Below are positions 52,161 through 61,164 of a DNA stretch of 64,000 nucleotides, piece after piece. This DNA comes from Sulfurospirillum deleyianum DSM 6946. GTDB lineage: Bacteria; Campylobacterota; Campylobacteria; Campylobacterales; Sulfurospirillaceae. The position numbers were made by a program, and so were the translations under genes. The first letter of the stretch is position 1. Each line of letters opens with the position of its first letter. Location of the stretch: assembly GCF_000024885.1 (NCBI RefSeq), contig NC_013512.1, forward strand, positions 1,116,001 to 1,180,000, read 5' to 3'. Under the pieces are notes generated by a model that was given only the letters and a program-made list of their open reading frames with translations, had not been told where the DNA came from and did no database searches.

Positions 52161-53393
52161 ATGAAAATGTCACCCATGGATAAACTAACCCTTTTAGCCG
52201 ATAGCGCCAAATACGATGTCTCCTGCTCCTCTAGTGGCAGCGAGAACAACTATAAAACGGGTGAGCTTGGATGCACCCACAACAGCGGGATTTGCCACAG
52301 TTTTACCAGCGATGGACGGTGCATATCGCTCTTAAAAGTCTTACTCTCCAACATCTGCATTTATGACTGTGCGTACTGCATTAACCGTGTGAGCAACGAC
52401 ACGCCTCGCACCGCCTTTAGCCCACGAGAACTAGCGGACCTTACCATTGCTTTTTACAAACGAAATTACATTGAGGGGCTTTTTTTAAGTTCAGGCATCA
52501 TTAAAAACGAAGACCATACGATGAGCCTTCTTTTGCAAACCCTGCGCATTTTACGCCATGAGTACCGCTTTAACGGCTACATTCACGTCAAACTCATTCC
52601 TGGAAGCTCCAAAGAGCTGATTCACGAAGCCACCCTTTTAGCCAATCGTGTGAGCTCCAACATTGAGCTTCCTAGTGCCAAAAGTTTGGCGCTTTTAGCA
52701 CCCGATAAAAGCAAAGAAAAACTCCTCTCACCTCTTAAACACGCACGTGACATTACGTTAGAGCGTCAGAACAAACCCATTTCTATGAGCACACAGATGA
52801 TTGTAGGCGCCACCAGTGAAAGTGATTTTGACATTTTAAAACTCTCCTCCTCTTTATACCAAAAGGCTCTTTTAAAGCGGGTCTATTACTCGGCGTACAT
52901 TGCGGTCAATCACCATAAACATCTCCCCGTTCCTGAGCTTTGTAAACCGCCACTGCTTCGTGAGCACCGGCTTTATCAGGCCGATTGGTTACTTCGCTTT
53001 TATGGTTTTTCGTACGATGAGATTTTAAACGAAGATGAAAACCTAGATATGCAGTTTGACCCCAAAACCTTCTGGGCACTGCGCCATTTAGACTTTTTTC
53101 CCATTGACATTAACACCGCACCCAAAGAGGTGATGATTCGCATCCCTGGACTTGGCATTCGAAGTGTCCTAAAAATTTTACAAGCCAGACGTTTTAAAAC
53201 ACTTCATTTTGAGGATTTAAAACAACTCAAAATCTCGCTAAAAAAAGCACGCTATTTTATCGTTGCAGGAAATGATTTTCATCGTGGCTCTACCCTTTAT
53301 GAAGAGAGGCTCAAACTTGCTCTCATTCATCAAGGAGGCGACATTATTCAGCCCACACTCTTTGATACCTCCATCTACACAGGAGAGCTCTAA
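52161..53393 (+). CDS. Putative DNA modification/repair radical SAM protein (TIGR03916)
   Basis: 410 residues. The radical SAM cluster motif CIYDCAYC lies at about residues 68-75, preceded by TSDGRCISLLKVLLSN. Near the C-terminus PIDINTAPKEVMIRIPGLGIRS is a helix-hairpin-helix DNA-binding motif. It is always found with a TIGR03915 partner, which follows here with a 1-bp overlap. The reaction is not established. No strong ribosome site was seen. A TTACATGTAA copy lies 21 bp before the ATG. Confidence 0.9.
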   Translation: MKMSPMDKLTLLADSAKYDVSCSSSGSENNYKTGELGCTHNSGICHSFTSDGRCISLLKVLLSNICIYDCAYCINRVSNDTPRTAFSPRELADLTIAFYKRNYIEGLFLSSGIIKNEDHTMSLLLQTLRILRHEYRFNGYIHVKLIPGSSKELIHEATLLANRVSSNIELPSAKSLALLAPDKSKEKLLSPLKHARDITLERQNKPISMSTQMIVGATSESDFDILKLSSSLYQKALLKRVYYSAYIAVNHHKHLPVPELCKPPLLREHRLYQADWLLRFYGFSYDEILNEDENLDMQFDPKTFWALRHLDFFPIDINTAPKEVMIRIPGLGIRSVLKILQARRFKTLHFEDLKQLKISLKKARYFIVAGNDFHRGSTLYEERLKLALIHQGGDIIQPTLFDTSIYTGEL

Positions 53394-54124
53394 TGATACT
53401 GCTGTATGATGGGAGTTTTGAGGGGTTTTTAACGCTGGTGTATGAGGTATATTATGAAAAGCTACCGCTCACACGCATTGTTAAACAACCGTTAGATTCA
53501 CTCTGTTTTGAGCGCTGTCATGAAATCTTTAGCGATGAGCAGAAAGCACAAAAAGTATTACATGCCATTAAAAAACACTTTAGCAAAGAGAGGCAACGCA
53601 CCATTTTTAACATCTTCTTATGCGATACAAAAGAGCATGAAATGGCGCTTTTCGAGTACATTCGTATCGGATTTAAAAACCCAAAAGAGCTTGCAAATAT
53701 CACCAATGCGCATCTTTTTTATATCCAAAATCTGGAAAAAGAACTGTTGAGTTTAGTGCATAAAATGTACGGATTTACCCGTTTTGAAGAGCTAGAAGAT
53801 GGCACACTCTACGCAAAAGTTGCAAGTAAATTTAACATTTTGCCCTTTTTGGGCGAACACTTCTCCAAACGCTTAGGCAAAATCCCTTTTATTATTCACG
53901 ACACAACACGCTCTTTAGCCTTTTTGAGGGATGAATCAAGCCATGAAATTCACTCCATTGTCTCCTTTGACACACCGCTTTACTCTAAAGAAGAAGTAGA
54001 GGTGAAACAGCAATGGCAACGCTTTTTTCAAGCCACCACCATTCAAAGCAGACACAATCCTAAGTTACAACGCAATCTAGTACCGCTTTTGTATCGCACC
54101 TATATGAGTGAATTTCAGACTTAA
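53393..54124 (+). CDS. TIGR03915 family putative DNA metabolism protein (DUF4130)
   Basis: 243 residues. Start ILLYDGSFEGFLTLVYEVYYEK, middle LLSLVHKMYGFTRFEELEDG and end RRNLVPLLYRTYM-like (RNLVPLLYRTYMSEF) match the family, which pairs with TIGR03916 radical SAM proteins. Uracil-DNA-glycosylase-related folds have been proposed. It is immediately followed by a 24-bp perfect palindrome. Confidence 0.9.
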   Translation: MILLYDGSFEGFLTLVYEVYYEKLPLTRIVKQPLDSLCFERCHEIFSDEQKAQKVLHAIKKHFSKERQRTIFNIFLCDTKEHEMALFEYIRIGFKNPKELANITNAHLFYIQNLEKELLSLVHKMYGFTRFEELEDGTLYAKVASKFNILPFLGEHFSKRLGKIPFIIHDTTRSLAFLRDESSHEIHSIVSFDTPLYSKEEVEVKQQWQRFFQATTIQSRHNPKLQRNLVPLLYRTYMSEFQT

Positions 54125-54146
54125 ATGCTTTACATGTAAAGCATTT
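54123..54146. repeat. 24-bp perfect palindrome centred on TTACATGTAA
   Basis: Symmetry extends seven bases each side of the 10-mer (AAATGCT on the left, AGCATTT on the right), starting at the TIGR03915 stop codon. It can form a cruciform or a loop-less hairpin and may end transcription. It is the most extended copy in the window. Confidence 0.9.
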
Positions 54147-54236
54147 TGGAGAATTAGGCAAATTTTACAGACAATCAATCTAGCGATAAAAGCCCATTTC
54201 ATTTTATAATACGCTAAACAAAATTAAAGGAAAACC

Positions 54237-55385
54237 ATGGAAAATTTCACCTTTTGGAACCCGACACGCATTGAGTTTGGCAAAGATAAAGAAAAAGAGA
54301 TAGGCAAACACTTAGCAAAGAATGGCATTCAAAAAGTCTTACTCACCTACGGCAGTGAGCGCATTAAACACGATGGTCTGTTTGAGAGCGTTGTGCTCAG
54401 CTTAAAATCGCATAACATTGCTTTTGTTGAATGTGGTGGCATTGTGAGCAATCCTCTGCTTTCCAAAGTGTATGAAGGCATTGAAGTCGCTAAAAGAGAA
54501 AAGGTCGATGCGATTTTATCGGTGGGTGGTGGTTCTGTGCTAGATAGCTCTAAAGCCATTGCGGCAGGGGCACTCTATGAGGGTGATGTGTGGGATTTTT
54601 TCTTAGGCAAAGCTACCATTGAAAAGGCGTTACCTATCTTTGACATCATAACCTTAGCCGCCACTGGCAGTGAGATGAACCATGGAGCGGTTATTACCAA
54701 CGATGCAACACACCAAAAGTATTTTATTCAAGCACCAGCACTTTACCCAACACTCTCCATCATCAATCCTTTGCTTCAAAGCTCTGTGAGCAAGGCATAT
54801 TTGGTCTATTCGGCTTCAGATGTTATTGCACACTGTATCGAGGGGTATTTTACGGCAACGACGCATCCTGTATTTATCAGTAAACAGATTGAGGCGATTA
54901 TTACAACGGTGATGGAAACGACCGAAAAACTCCTTATCAATCCAGATGATTACGATGCAAGAGGCGAATTTGCGTGGGCTGCTACGTGTGCCTTAAACGG
55001 CTTAACGCATGTGGGGGTTGCAGGGGTTACATTTCCAAACCATATGATAGAACATGCCATCTCCGCCATTTGCAATGTTCCTCACGGTGCGGGACTTTCC
55101 ATTATTATGCCAGCATGGATGAAGTGGTATCAAGACAAAAATGAGGCACAATTTAAGCGTTTTGCCCAAACTATTTTTGGACGTGAAAGTGCTAAAGAAG
55201 GCATTGAGGCTCTTGAGGCATGGTTTAAAAAAATTGGTACACCAACGAAATTTGCACACTGTGGCATCGAAGAAAAAAGCATTCCTGCTATTATTGAAAA
55301 CGCTGTCGATAATGCGCACTATTTTGGAATGGATGAAGTGTATACGAAAGAAGTTATTGAGAAGATTCTCAAAAAAGCTTTGTAG
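54237..55385 (+). CDS. Iron-containing alcohol dehydrogenase (BdhA/YqhD type)
   Basis: 382 residues. NAD(P) motif GGGSVLDSSKAIAAG at about 97-111. Metal ligands: Asp in SASDVIAHCIEGYF with its His, then His in FPNHMIEHAISAICNVPHGAGL. It reduces aldehydes or oxidises alcohols; the substrate is not readable. AAAGGAAAACC precedes the ATG. A stable hairpin follows. Confidence 0.94.
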   Translation: MENFTFWNPTRIEFGKDKEKEIGKHLAKNGIQKVLLTYGSERIKHDGLFESVVLSLKSHNIAFVECGGIVSNPLLSKVYEGIEVAKREKVDAILSVGGGSVLDSSKAIAAGALYEGDVWDFFLGKATIEKALPIFDIITLAATGSEMNHGAVITNDATHQKYFIQAPALYPTLSIINPLLQSSVSKAYLVYSASDVIAHCIEGYFTATTHPVFISKQIEAIITTVMETTEKLLINPDDYDARGEFAWAATCALNGLTHVGVAGVTFPNHMIEHAISAICNVPHGAGLSIIMPAWMKWYQDKNEAQFKRFAQTIFGRESAKEGIEALEAWFKKIGTPTKFAHCGIEEKSIPAIIENAVDNAHYFGMDEVYTKEVIEKILKKAL

Positions 55386-55392
55386 ATTTGGT

Positions 55393-55417
55393 AGCGGTGA
55401 CATTAAATGCCACCGCT
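55393..55417. terminator. Hairpin after the alcohol dehydrogenase gene
   Basis: AGCGGTG (55393-55399) pairs with CACCGCT (55411-55417), and the inner CATT/AATG can extend the stem. It separates convergent genes. Confidence 0.6.
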
Positions 55418-55434
55418 TCTATCACACGAAGCTC

Positions 55435-55596
55435 TTAAGAGTGTACAATAAGCAGGGACTGCTCGTGTGATTTGAGGATTTCTTGTGCCTGAACCTTAGC
55501 CATCTCCGTATAGCGATGATCTTGTCCGTTAAAGATAAGATTAACACTAAAACACCAAACACATAAAAGACCAAAAGCAAAAACTTTAAATTTCAT
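55435..55596 (-). CDS. Small membrane-anchored or exported protein
   Basis: 53 residues from ATG 55596 with AGGTGG upstream. One hydrophobic N-terminal segment (MKFKVFAFGLLCVWCFSVNL) is followed by a polar tail (HRYTEMAKVQAQEILKSHEQ). Not recognised. The IS begins 20-26 bp upstream of its start codon, so its native promoter has been replaced or removed. Confidence 0.5.
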   Translation of the reverse strand: MKFKVFAFGLLCVWCFSVNLIFNGQDHRYTEMAKVQAQEILKSHEQSLLIVHS

Positions 55597-55621
55597 TTTT
55601 TCCACCTTAGTTGAATTATAA

Positions 55622-57148
55622 CTGAGCTTTCGCACCTAATTCCAATAAAAGAATAGTCTAAAAAGGCTATTCTTTCGAGCGTTTAGAAGAGTGCCATCTC
55701 CATATTGACAAATGAAAAAAGTCTGTTAAAGCCCTATATTAGGCACTTTTAGCTATAATAAAAATAAAGAATATCATCCATGAATCTTCAAGAACAGATC
55801 CTATCGGCCATAAATACAACGCTTAAAAACCCCATATATCAAACACTGCAACTCTTAAACATCAAGAGTATTTTACACCGTGCTAACTTTGTAAAGAAAA
55901 GAGAAGGCGTAGCCCCCTATCTTGTTGTATTACACTTTGTCTATATGTTGGTGATGAATAAAAAGATATCTTCGTTTATGCACCAAAGCAATGAGAGTTT
56001 TAAAAAAGACACCTACTACAGACTTTTGCAAAATAGTAGCTACAACTGGAGAAAACTTCTCTCTTTAAGCACTTTAAAAATCATCAAGCTTTTGCATAAA
56101 GTCCAAGATGCTTCGTCAATAAAAGTCTTTATTATGGATGATACGGTTGAGGGTAAAACAGGTAAATATATAGAGGGGAGTCGTGATGGACTTTGGAGCA
56201 ATAAAGAGAAGCGAACCATTAGAGGGATCAATGTTGTTTCTTTGAATTATAGTGATGGTTATTCAAATTTTATGATAGATTTTGCAATGAGCATGGGAAA
56301 CTATGCCCGCGTTAAAGTTGAAGAGTTTAGTACAGAACTCGATATCCGTTGCAACGCTTACAAACGAAGAATGGAGATTATGGAGGGTAAGTCTAAGATA
56401 GCATTGGCTATGGTAAAAAGAGCTGTACACAGTGGTATATACGCTGATTACTTGCTGGTTGACAGTTGGTACTCTAAACCAGCCTTTATCCAAGAGATGA
56501 ACGATTTGGGTCTAAAGGTCATTTCAAGAATTGCTAACAACACTAAGATTTGGAACTTTAATGACAAAGAAAAAACACTGAATGCCATGTATGAAAAACA
56601 CAAAAAGCTTAAAAATGCCAAAGTGGGAACATATGGCAAGAAGATTCGCTTTAGCTATTTTTCAACCGTTGTTGAACATAAAAATGCAGGGAAACTCAAA
56701 ATTGTTTTTATTAAAACCACCGACAATCTCATCCCTATTGTCTCCACCGATTTAGAACTCAATGATGAAGAGATTATTGAGATTTATAAACGACGATGGG
56801 ATATAGAACAAGGCTATAAAGAGCTCAGAGAATACTTTGGGTTTGGACAAGAAGAAAATAGAATCTATGAAGCACTGATTGCTAGAATGACACTTTCATT
56901 CTTTGCTTACAATATTGTCAGCTACATCAATAGAATCAGCCATGAGCCAAAAACCATTGGTGGATTATTTAAAGATTTGGAGTGTGAACTCTACACGCTT
57001 TCTATTGCTATGCAAGCGTTTATTGAAATAATGGACAAAATAGCACAAATTGATGAGATTGTAAAGAACAATAAGGATTTTACCAGTATAATTGCTACAC
57101 TACGAAGTGCAACTCAAGAATTGCTGGGATTTAGGTGCGAAAGATGAG
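55622..57148 (+). mobile_element. IS4-family insertion sequence, 1527 bp
   Basis: The terminal inverted repeats are about 22 bp with three mismatches: the left end starts CTGAGCTTTCGCACCTAA, the right end (complement) CTCATCTTTCGCACCTAA. TTATAA flanks both sides (55616-55621, 57149-57154) and may be the target duplication. TTATAA is itself palindromic, so the exact ends could be a few bases different. It contains one complete transposase gene and no TTACATGTAA copy. Confidence 0.82.
55780..57147 (+). CDS. IS4-family DDE transposase
   Basis: 455 residues, apparently intact. DDE residues are visible: first Asp in VFIMDDTVEGKTG, second in YLLVDSWYSKPAF, Glu in the Y-R-E-K region EIYKRRWDIEQGYKELREYF. 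The C-terminal stop overlaps the right terminal repeat. No frameshift was seen, so the IS may be active. Confidence 0.93.
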   Translation: MNLQEQILSAINTTLKNPIYQTLQLLNIKSILHRANFVKKREGVAPYLVVLHFVYMLVMNKKISSFMHQSNESFKKDTYYRLLQNSSYNWRKLLSLSTLKIIKLLHKVQDASSIKVFIMDDTVEGKTGKYIEGSRDGLWSNKEKRTIRGINVVSLNYSDGYSNFMIDFAMSMGNYARVKVEEFSTELDIRCNAYKRRMEIMEGKSKIALAMVKRAVHSGIYADYLLVDSWYSKPAFIQEMNDLGLKVISRIANNTKIWNFNDKEKTLNAMYEKHKKLKNAKVGTYGKKIRFSYFSTVVEHKNAGKLKIVFIKTTDNLIPIVSTDLELNDEEIIEIYKRRWDIEQGYKELREYFGFGQEENRIYEALIARMTLSFFAYNIVSYINRISHEPKTIGGLFKDLECELYTLSIAMQAFIEIMDKIAQIDEIVKNNKDFTSIIATLRSATQELLGFRCER

Positions 57149-57204
57149 TTATAAAAAGAATTGTAATGAACTAAAGGTTTTTCAAAGAGTCTTTTTTACT
57201 TCTT

Positions 57205-58416
57205 TTATGACTTTACATGTAAAGAGTGTTGAAAAGCAATAATAAGAGCCACAAACACAGAACTAGCAAAACATAAACTTGCAAATAAAAACGTACTTTG
57301 ATAGCCAAATGCATCAAAAAAAATCCCACCAATGGAAGCGCCCAATGTAATAGCGAGTTGAACAATCGCCACCATAAGCCCTCCCCCTACTTCTGCTTCA
57401 TGCGGTAGTGTCTGAGCGAGCCACGTCCACCATGCAACAGGTATGGAAGTTCCTAAAAACCCCCACAAAGAGAGTAAAACAACTACCCAAAAAAATGATG
57501 AACCCATATAGGTTAAGGCAAGAGCTATCACCATCATCAAGAATGGTGTGCCAATTAAGAGGCTATAAAGCAGTGTTTTTAAAGCATGACCGATTGCGAA
57601 TGTTCCTAATAAACCGCAAAGACCCATTGCCAATAAAATAAATGAAAGCACTTCAACATTAATTCCTAATACACTCTCTAAAAAAGGTCGTAAATAGGTA
57701 AAAAGCGCAAACTGCCCCATAAAGAGAAACATCGCTCCTAACATTCCCAAGCTCACATCCGTGCGTTTTAAAAGTTTTAACACATGTCTCACCGATGTTT
57801 TTTTACCATCTTCTCGTCTTGTAGCAGGCAAAGAAGGCAATGAGCGCCATTGCCATATAAAAGCAATCGCAGCCAAAGGAACAATAGTAAAAAATGCCCC
57901 TCTCCAACCAATGATACCTCCTAAAAAACTCCCCAAAGGTGCGGCAATGGTGGTTGATAGTGCGTTACCGCCATTAAGCAATGCTAACGCCTTTGGTATA
58001 GCTTTTTCAGGTACAAGCCGCATCACAACAGCGGCAGACATCGACCAAAATCCACCGATACATGCACCCAATAACGCGCGACCGACCATAAGAACCGTTG
58101 CATTGGGAGCAAAAGAGACTACAATGCCCGATATGCCCATCAAAAATGTAAAAAAGAGTAAAACCTTACGACGATTTGCATGCCCTATCCATGATGTCAG
58201 CCATAAACTGGTGATGAGCGCAAAAAGCCCTGAAATAGCAATGGACTGCCCTGTAAACCCTTCGCTCATATGCAGATCTGTTGCAATGGGCGTGAGAAGG
58301 CTCACGGGCATGAATTCGGATGCGACTAAGACCATAGCACACAACGACATCGCCCAAACAGCGCTCCAAAGAGGTGTTGCATCGTTCTTGTGTACATGGG
58401 TACGGGTATGTTTCAT
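57205..58416 (-). CDS. MFS transporter, DHA1 drug/sugar efflux type
   Basis: 403 residues, 12 membrane helices. SEFMPVSLLTPIATDL in helix 1 and IGHANRRKVLLFFTFLMG (motif A loop) with GRALLGACIGGFWSMSAA are typical of AraJ/YdhP-like exporters. The C-terminus HSLHVKS comes from a TTACATGTAA copy at 57213-57222. It is followed leftward by the IS. It is the most distal gene of an AraC-cupin-hydrolase neighbourhood on the same strand. Confidence 0.9.
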   Translation of the reverse strand: MKHTRTHVHKNDATPLWSAVWAMSLCAMVLVASEFMPVSLLTPIATDLHMSEGFTGQSIAISGLFALITSLWLTSWIGHANRRKVLLFFTFLMGISGIVVSFAPNATVLMVGRALLGACIGGFWSMSAAVVMRLVPEKAIPKALALLNGGNALSTTIAAPLGSFLGGIIGWRGAFFTIVPLAAIAFIWQWRSLPSLPATRREDGKKTSVRHVLKLLKRTDVSLGMLGAMFLFMGQFALFTYLRPFLESVLGINVEVLSFILLAMGLCGLLGTFAIGHALKTLLYSLLIGTPFLMMVIALALTYMGSSFFWVVVLLSLWGFLGTSIPVAWWTWLAQTLPHEAEVGGGLMVAIVQLAITLGASIGGIFFDAFGYQSTFLFASLCFASSVFVALIIAFQHSLHVKS

Positions 58417-58503
58417 AAATAGCCTTTTTCATTAAAAATTTACATTTGTATTGAATGTTATGTGAAGGTAAAACAAGTGTAGAAGTTTTGTTAAATGTAC
58501 ATG

Positions 58504-58533
58504 TTAGGCTAGGAGTTTGTTACCCTAGCCTAA
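58504..58533. terminator. 10-bp hairpin between cupin and MFS genes
   Basis: TTAGGCTAGG (58504-58513) pairs perfectly with CCTAGCCTAA (58524-58533) around a 10-nt loop, just after the cupin stop. No clear T-tract follows on the minus strand. Confidence 0.5.
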
Positions 58534-58539
58534 AAAAGA

Positions 58540-59037
58540 TTAGTTTTTGGAAAAATACTGCTCATCACTTACTGGCTCTAACCACTCCACATTTTTTCCA
58601 TGTTCATCGGCTCCTGTCACCACTAAATGCGTCATAGCAATCTCTTTAGAGGCACCATGCCAGTGTTTAACACCTACTGGAATCCAAACAACATCACCCG
58701 CTTTGATGATCTGCATAGGCTCGCCCCACGTTTGATAATACCCAACCCCTGAGGTCACGATAATATGCTGTCCCGCAGGATGAACATGCCAATTTGTTCT
58801 AGCACGAGGTTCAAACGTCACATGGGCACCGCTATGCGTTTTTGTATTGCTTTGTGGATAGAGCATATCGACTCTGACATCGCCTGTAAAATAGTTTTTA
58901 TACTCGGATTGTTTCACATCAATCGACGCTCGTGACTCTACTTTAGAAATGGTTTGCATTGTTTTTTCTCCCTCTTGCGCAAAAATATGTGTACTCAAAC
59001 ACACACCGATTAATCCTAAAAGAACATATCGTTTCAT
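58540..59037 (-). CDS. Periplasmic cupin-domain protein
   Basis: 165 residues. Signal peptide MKRYVLLGLIGVCLSTHIFA. One cupin barrel carries the metal motif WHVHPAGQHIIVTSG and, later, GDVVWIPVGVKHWHGA. It resembles hydroxynitrile-lyase or carboxymuconolactone-associated cupins. It follows the hydrolase gene by 19 bp and is probably in the same transcript. Confidence 0.85.
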   Translation of the reverse strand: MKRYVLLGLIGVCLSTHIFAQEGEKTMQTISKVESRASIDVKQSEYKNYFTGDVRVDMLYPQSNTKTHSGAHVTFEPRARTNWHVHPAGQHIIVTSGVGYYQTWGEPMQIIKAGDVVWIPVGVKHWHGASKEIAMTHLVVTGADEHGKNVEWLEPVSDEQYFSKN

Positions 59038-59056
59038 CGTTACTCCTACTATGCTT

Positions 59057-60154
59057 TTATTTCAAATTCGTTTTAAAGAAAGCATCAAGTTTGTCAAACG
59101 GAATTTTTTCTACTTTGTCATACAAATCCACATGAACGGTATTGGGGATGATCATCAGCTCTTTAGGCTCATTGGCCGCTTTGTAGGCATCTTCACTAAA
59201 ATAGCGTGAGTGTGCATTCTCCCCTGCGATGATAAGCAATGGACGTGGAGAAATCTCTTTGATATAACTCATCAGTGGCATATTCATAAACGACAGTGCG
59301 TTGGTGGCACTCCATGCCCCATTGGAATTAAGCGAACGTACATGAAATCCACGAGAGGTTCGATAATAATCAAAATACTCTTTAACAAATTGCGGTTCAT
59401 CCCCCTTTAGTGTCTCAGGCAATATACGACCACCCAAAGTTGGCGTTCCTTTTTTGGCATCTTCCCAGCGTTGCAAACTGAGTGTTTCAAGTAATTTTGT
59501 GCGCTCTTCAAGACTCATTGCATCAAAGTAACCTTTAGACATTACCCGAGACATATCGTACATACTGGTTACCGCAACGGCTTTAACTCGTTTATCAATG
59601 GCAGTGGCATTTAAACCCATGCCTCCAAAACCACAAATACCGATAATACCCATGCGATTTTTATCAACAAAGGTTTGAATCCCTAGATAATCCACCGCCG
59701 CACTAAAATCTTCGGTGTTAATATCAGGCGAAGAGACATTGCGTGGCTCGCCTCCACTCTCCCCTGTAAAAGAAGGGTCAAACGCTAGTGTGACAAAGCC
59801 TCGCTCAGCCATAATTTGCGCATAAAGTCCTGATGATTGCTCTTTAACCGCTCCATATGCACCCGAAATCGCTAAGGCAGGAGAAGGTGTTTTGAGATGT
59901 TTAGGCATATACACATCACCAACAAGGGTAATGCCATAACGGTTTTTAAAACTCACTTTTTGGTGTTCTACGTTTTGACTCTTTGGGAATGTTTTATCCC
60001 ATACTTTTGTCACGACCATGCCTCCTTGGGGTTGCAAAGAGGCTTCTTTTGTATTGGTAGCCAGTGCGTCAACACTCACTGCTACCAATCCCGCACCAAC
60101 CAATGCGCTTTTTTTCATAAAATCACGTCTTGATGCCTTCATTTGGTTATTCAT
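59057..60154 (-). CDS. Tat-exported alpha/beta hydrolase, dienelactone hydrolase-like
   Basis: 365 residues. Twin-arginine signal KASRRDFMKKSALVGAGLVA. The nucleophile elbow is GICGFGG, with Cys in place of Ser, as in dienelactone hydrolases. Acid and base are likely in the later AGENAHSRYF and NTVHVDLYD. It was annotated by fold only; the substrate is unknown. It and the cupin are both periplasmic, so they may act on the same compound. Confidence 0.85.
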   Translation of the reverse strand: MNNQMKASRRDFMKKSALVGAGLVAVSVDALATNTKEASLQPQGGMVVTKVWDKTFPKSQNVEHQKVSFKNRYGITLVGDVYMPKHLKTPSPALAISGAYGAVKEQSSGLYAQIMAERGFVTLAFDPSFTGESGGEPRNVSSPDINTEDFSAAVDYLGIQTFVDKNRMGIIGICGFGGMGLNATAIDKRVKAVAVTSMYDMSRVMSKGYFDAMSLEERTKLLETLSLQRWEDAKKGTPTLGGRILPETLKGDEPQFVKEYFDYYRTSRGFHVRSLNSNGAWSATNALSFMNMPLMSYIKEISPRPLLIIAGENAHSRYFSEDAYKAANEPKELMIIPNTVHVDLYDKVEKIPFDKLDAFFKTNLK

Positions 60155-60261
60155 AATGAACTCCTCTTCCTAAAATGTTTCGAAGTCATTATAAAAAAAA
60201 TCTGTTTTTACCCCTAGACCAATTCTTTATAACAGATGCCTATTTCTCCAAAAAATGCAAA

Positions 60262-61164
60262 TTACGCATGCAAATGCTTAAGATGTTCCTTAGGAGGCAT
60301 ACCAAACATACGGGAATATTCCCTGCTAAACTGTGAAGGACTTTCATAACCAACCAAAAACGCCACTTCTGAGATGTCGATATTGCGAACGCTGAGCATT
60401 TTTTTAGCCTCTTCAAGGCGAAGTTTCTTTTGAAATTGCAGTGGGGAGAGAGAGGTGATGGTTTTAAAATTCTGATACAAATGTGACTCACTCATATCAA
60501 TACGCCTAGCAAGTTCAGCCATGTTCAGTTTTTCACTAAAATTATGTTTGATTTCAGAAATGGCTTTAACGATTTTATTGGAAGTCGTTCCTTCCATCGC
60601 AAATTTAGTGAGAAAGTAACCACTCTTCTCGTTAATCAGCGTGTATAAAATCTCTTTCATAATCAATGGCGAGAGAAAAGCAATCTCTTCATTGGAGCGT
60701 TCAAGTAACTTTACCAGCCGTAAAATAGGTTCGTAAAGCTTTACATGTAAGGTATCAAAAAAGAGTCCTTTCTCTGATTTTTGCTGAACTTTAAGTTTGT
60801 TAGCATCAACATTTTTAAGTACCTCATAGATGGCTTCCAAACTAAACGTAAGGGTCAACCCTCGATAAGGCTTTTGCGTAGAGGCTTCGATGATTTTAAC
60901 ATCCGCAGGAATATGCGTTGAGGCTAAAAGGTACTCATTTTCCCGATAGTGATACATCTGATGTCCAAATCCCACCGCTTTTGAACCTTGAAGAATAATA
61001 CAAAGGGATGGCTCATAAACAATACTTTTAAATTCATTGGGAGAAGAAGCTAGGAAAAAACTAAGCGCTGAAATCTTACTTTGCACCATCTCATCGCTTT
61101 TGGGGTATAACCTTTCAATCACGTCAATGATGTCTAAACGACACTTTTCCATCGCTTCATTCAT
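60262..61164 (-). CDS. AraC-family transcriptional regulator
   Basis: 300 residues from ATG 61164 (MNEAMEKCRLDI), with AAAGGA six bases upstream. The N-terminal AraC_N ligand domain (about 20-175) is followed by a double HTH: LNMAELARRIDMSESHLYQN and ISEVAFLVGYESPSQFSREY. It probably activates the neighbouring hydrolase-cupin genes on the same strand. A TTACATGTAA copy encodes TLHVKLYE. Confidence 0.92.
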   Translation of the reverse strand: MNEAMEKCRLDIIDVIERLYPKSDEMVQSKISALSFFLASSPNEFKSIVYEPSLCIILQGSKAVGFGHQMYHYRENEYLLASTHIPADVKIIEASTQKPYRGLTLTFSLEAIYEVLKNVDANKLKVQQKSEKGLFFDTLHVKLYEPILRLVKLLERSNEEIAFLSPLIMKEILYTLINEKSGYFLTKFAMEGTTSNKIVKAISEIKHNFSEKLNMAELARRIDMSESHLYQNFKTITSLSPLQFQKKLRLEEAKKMLSVRNIDISEVAFLVGYESPSQFSREYSRMFGMPPKEHLKHLHA

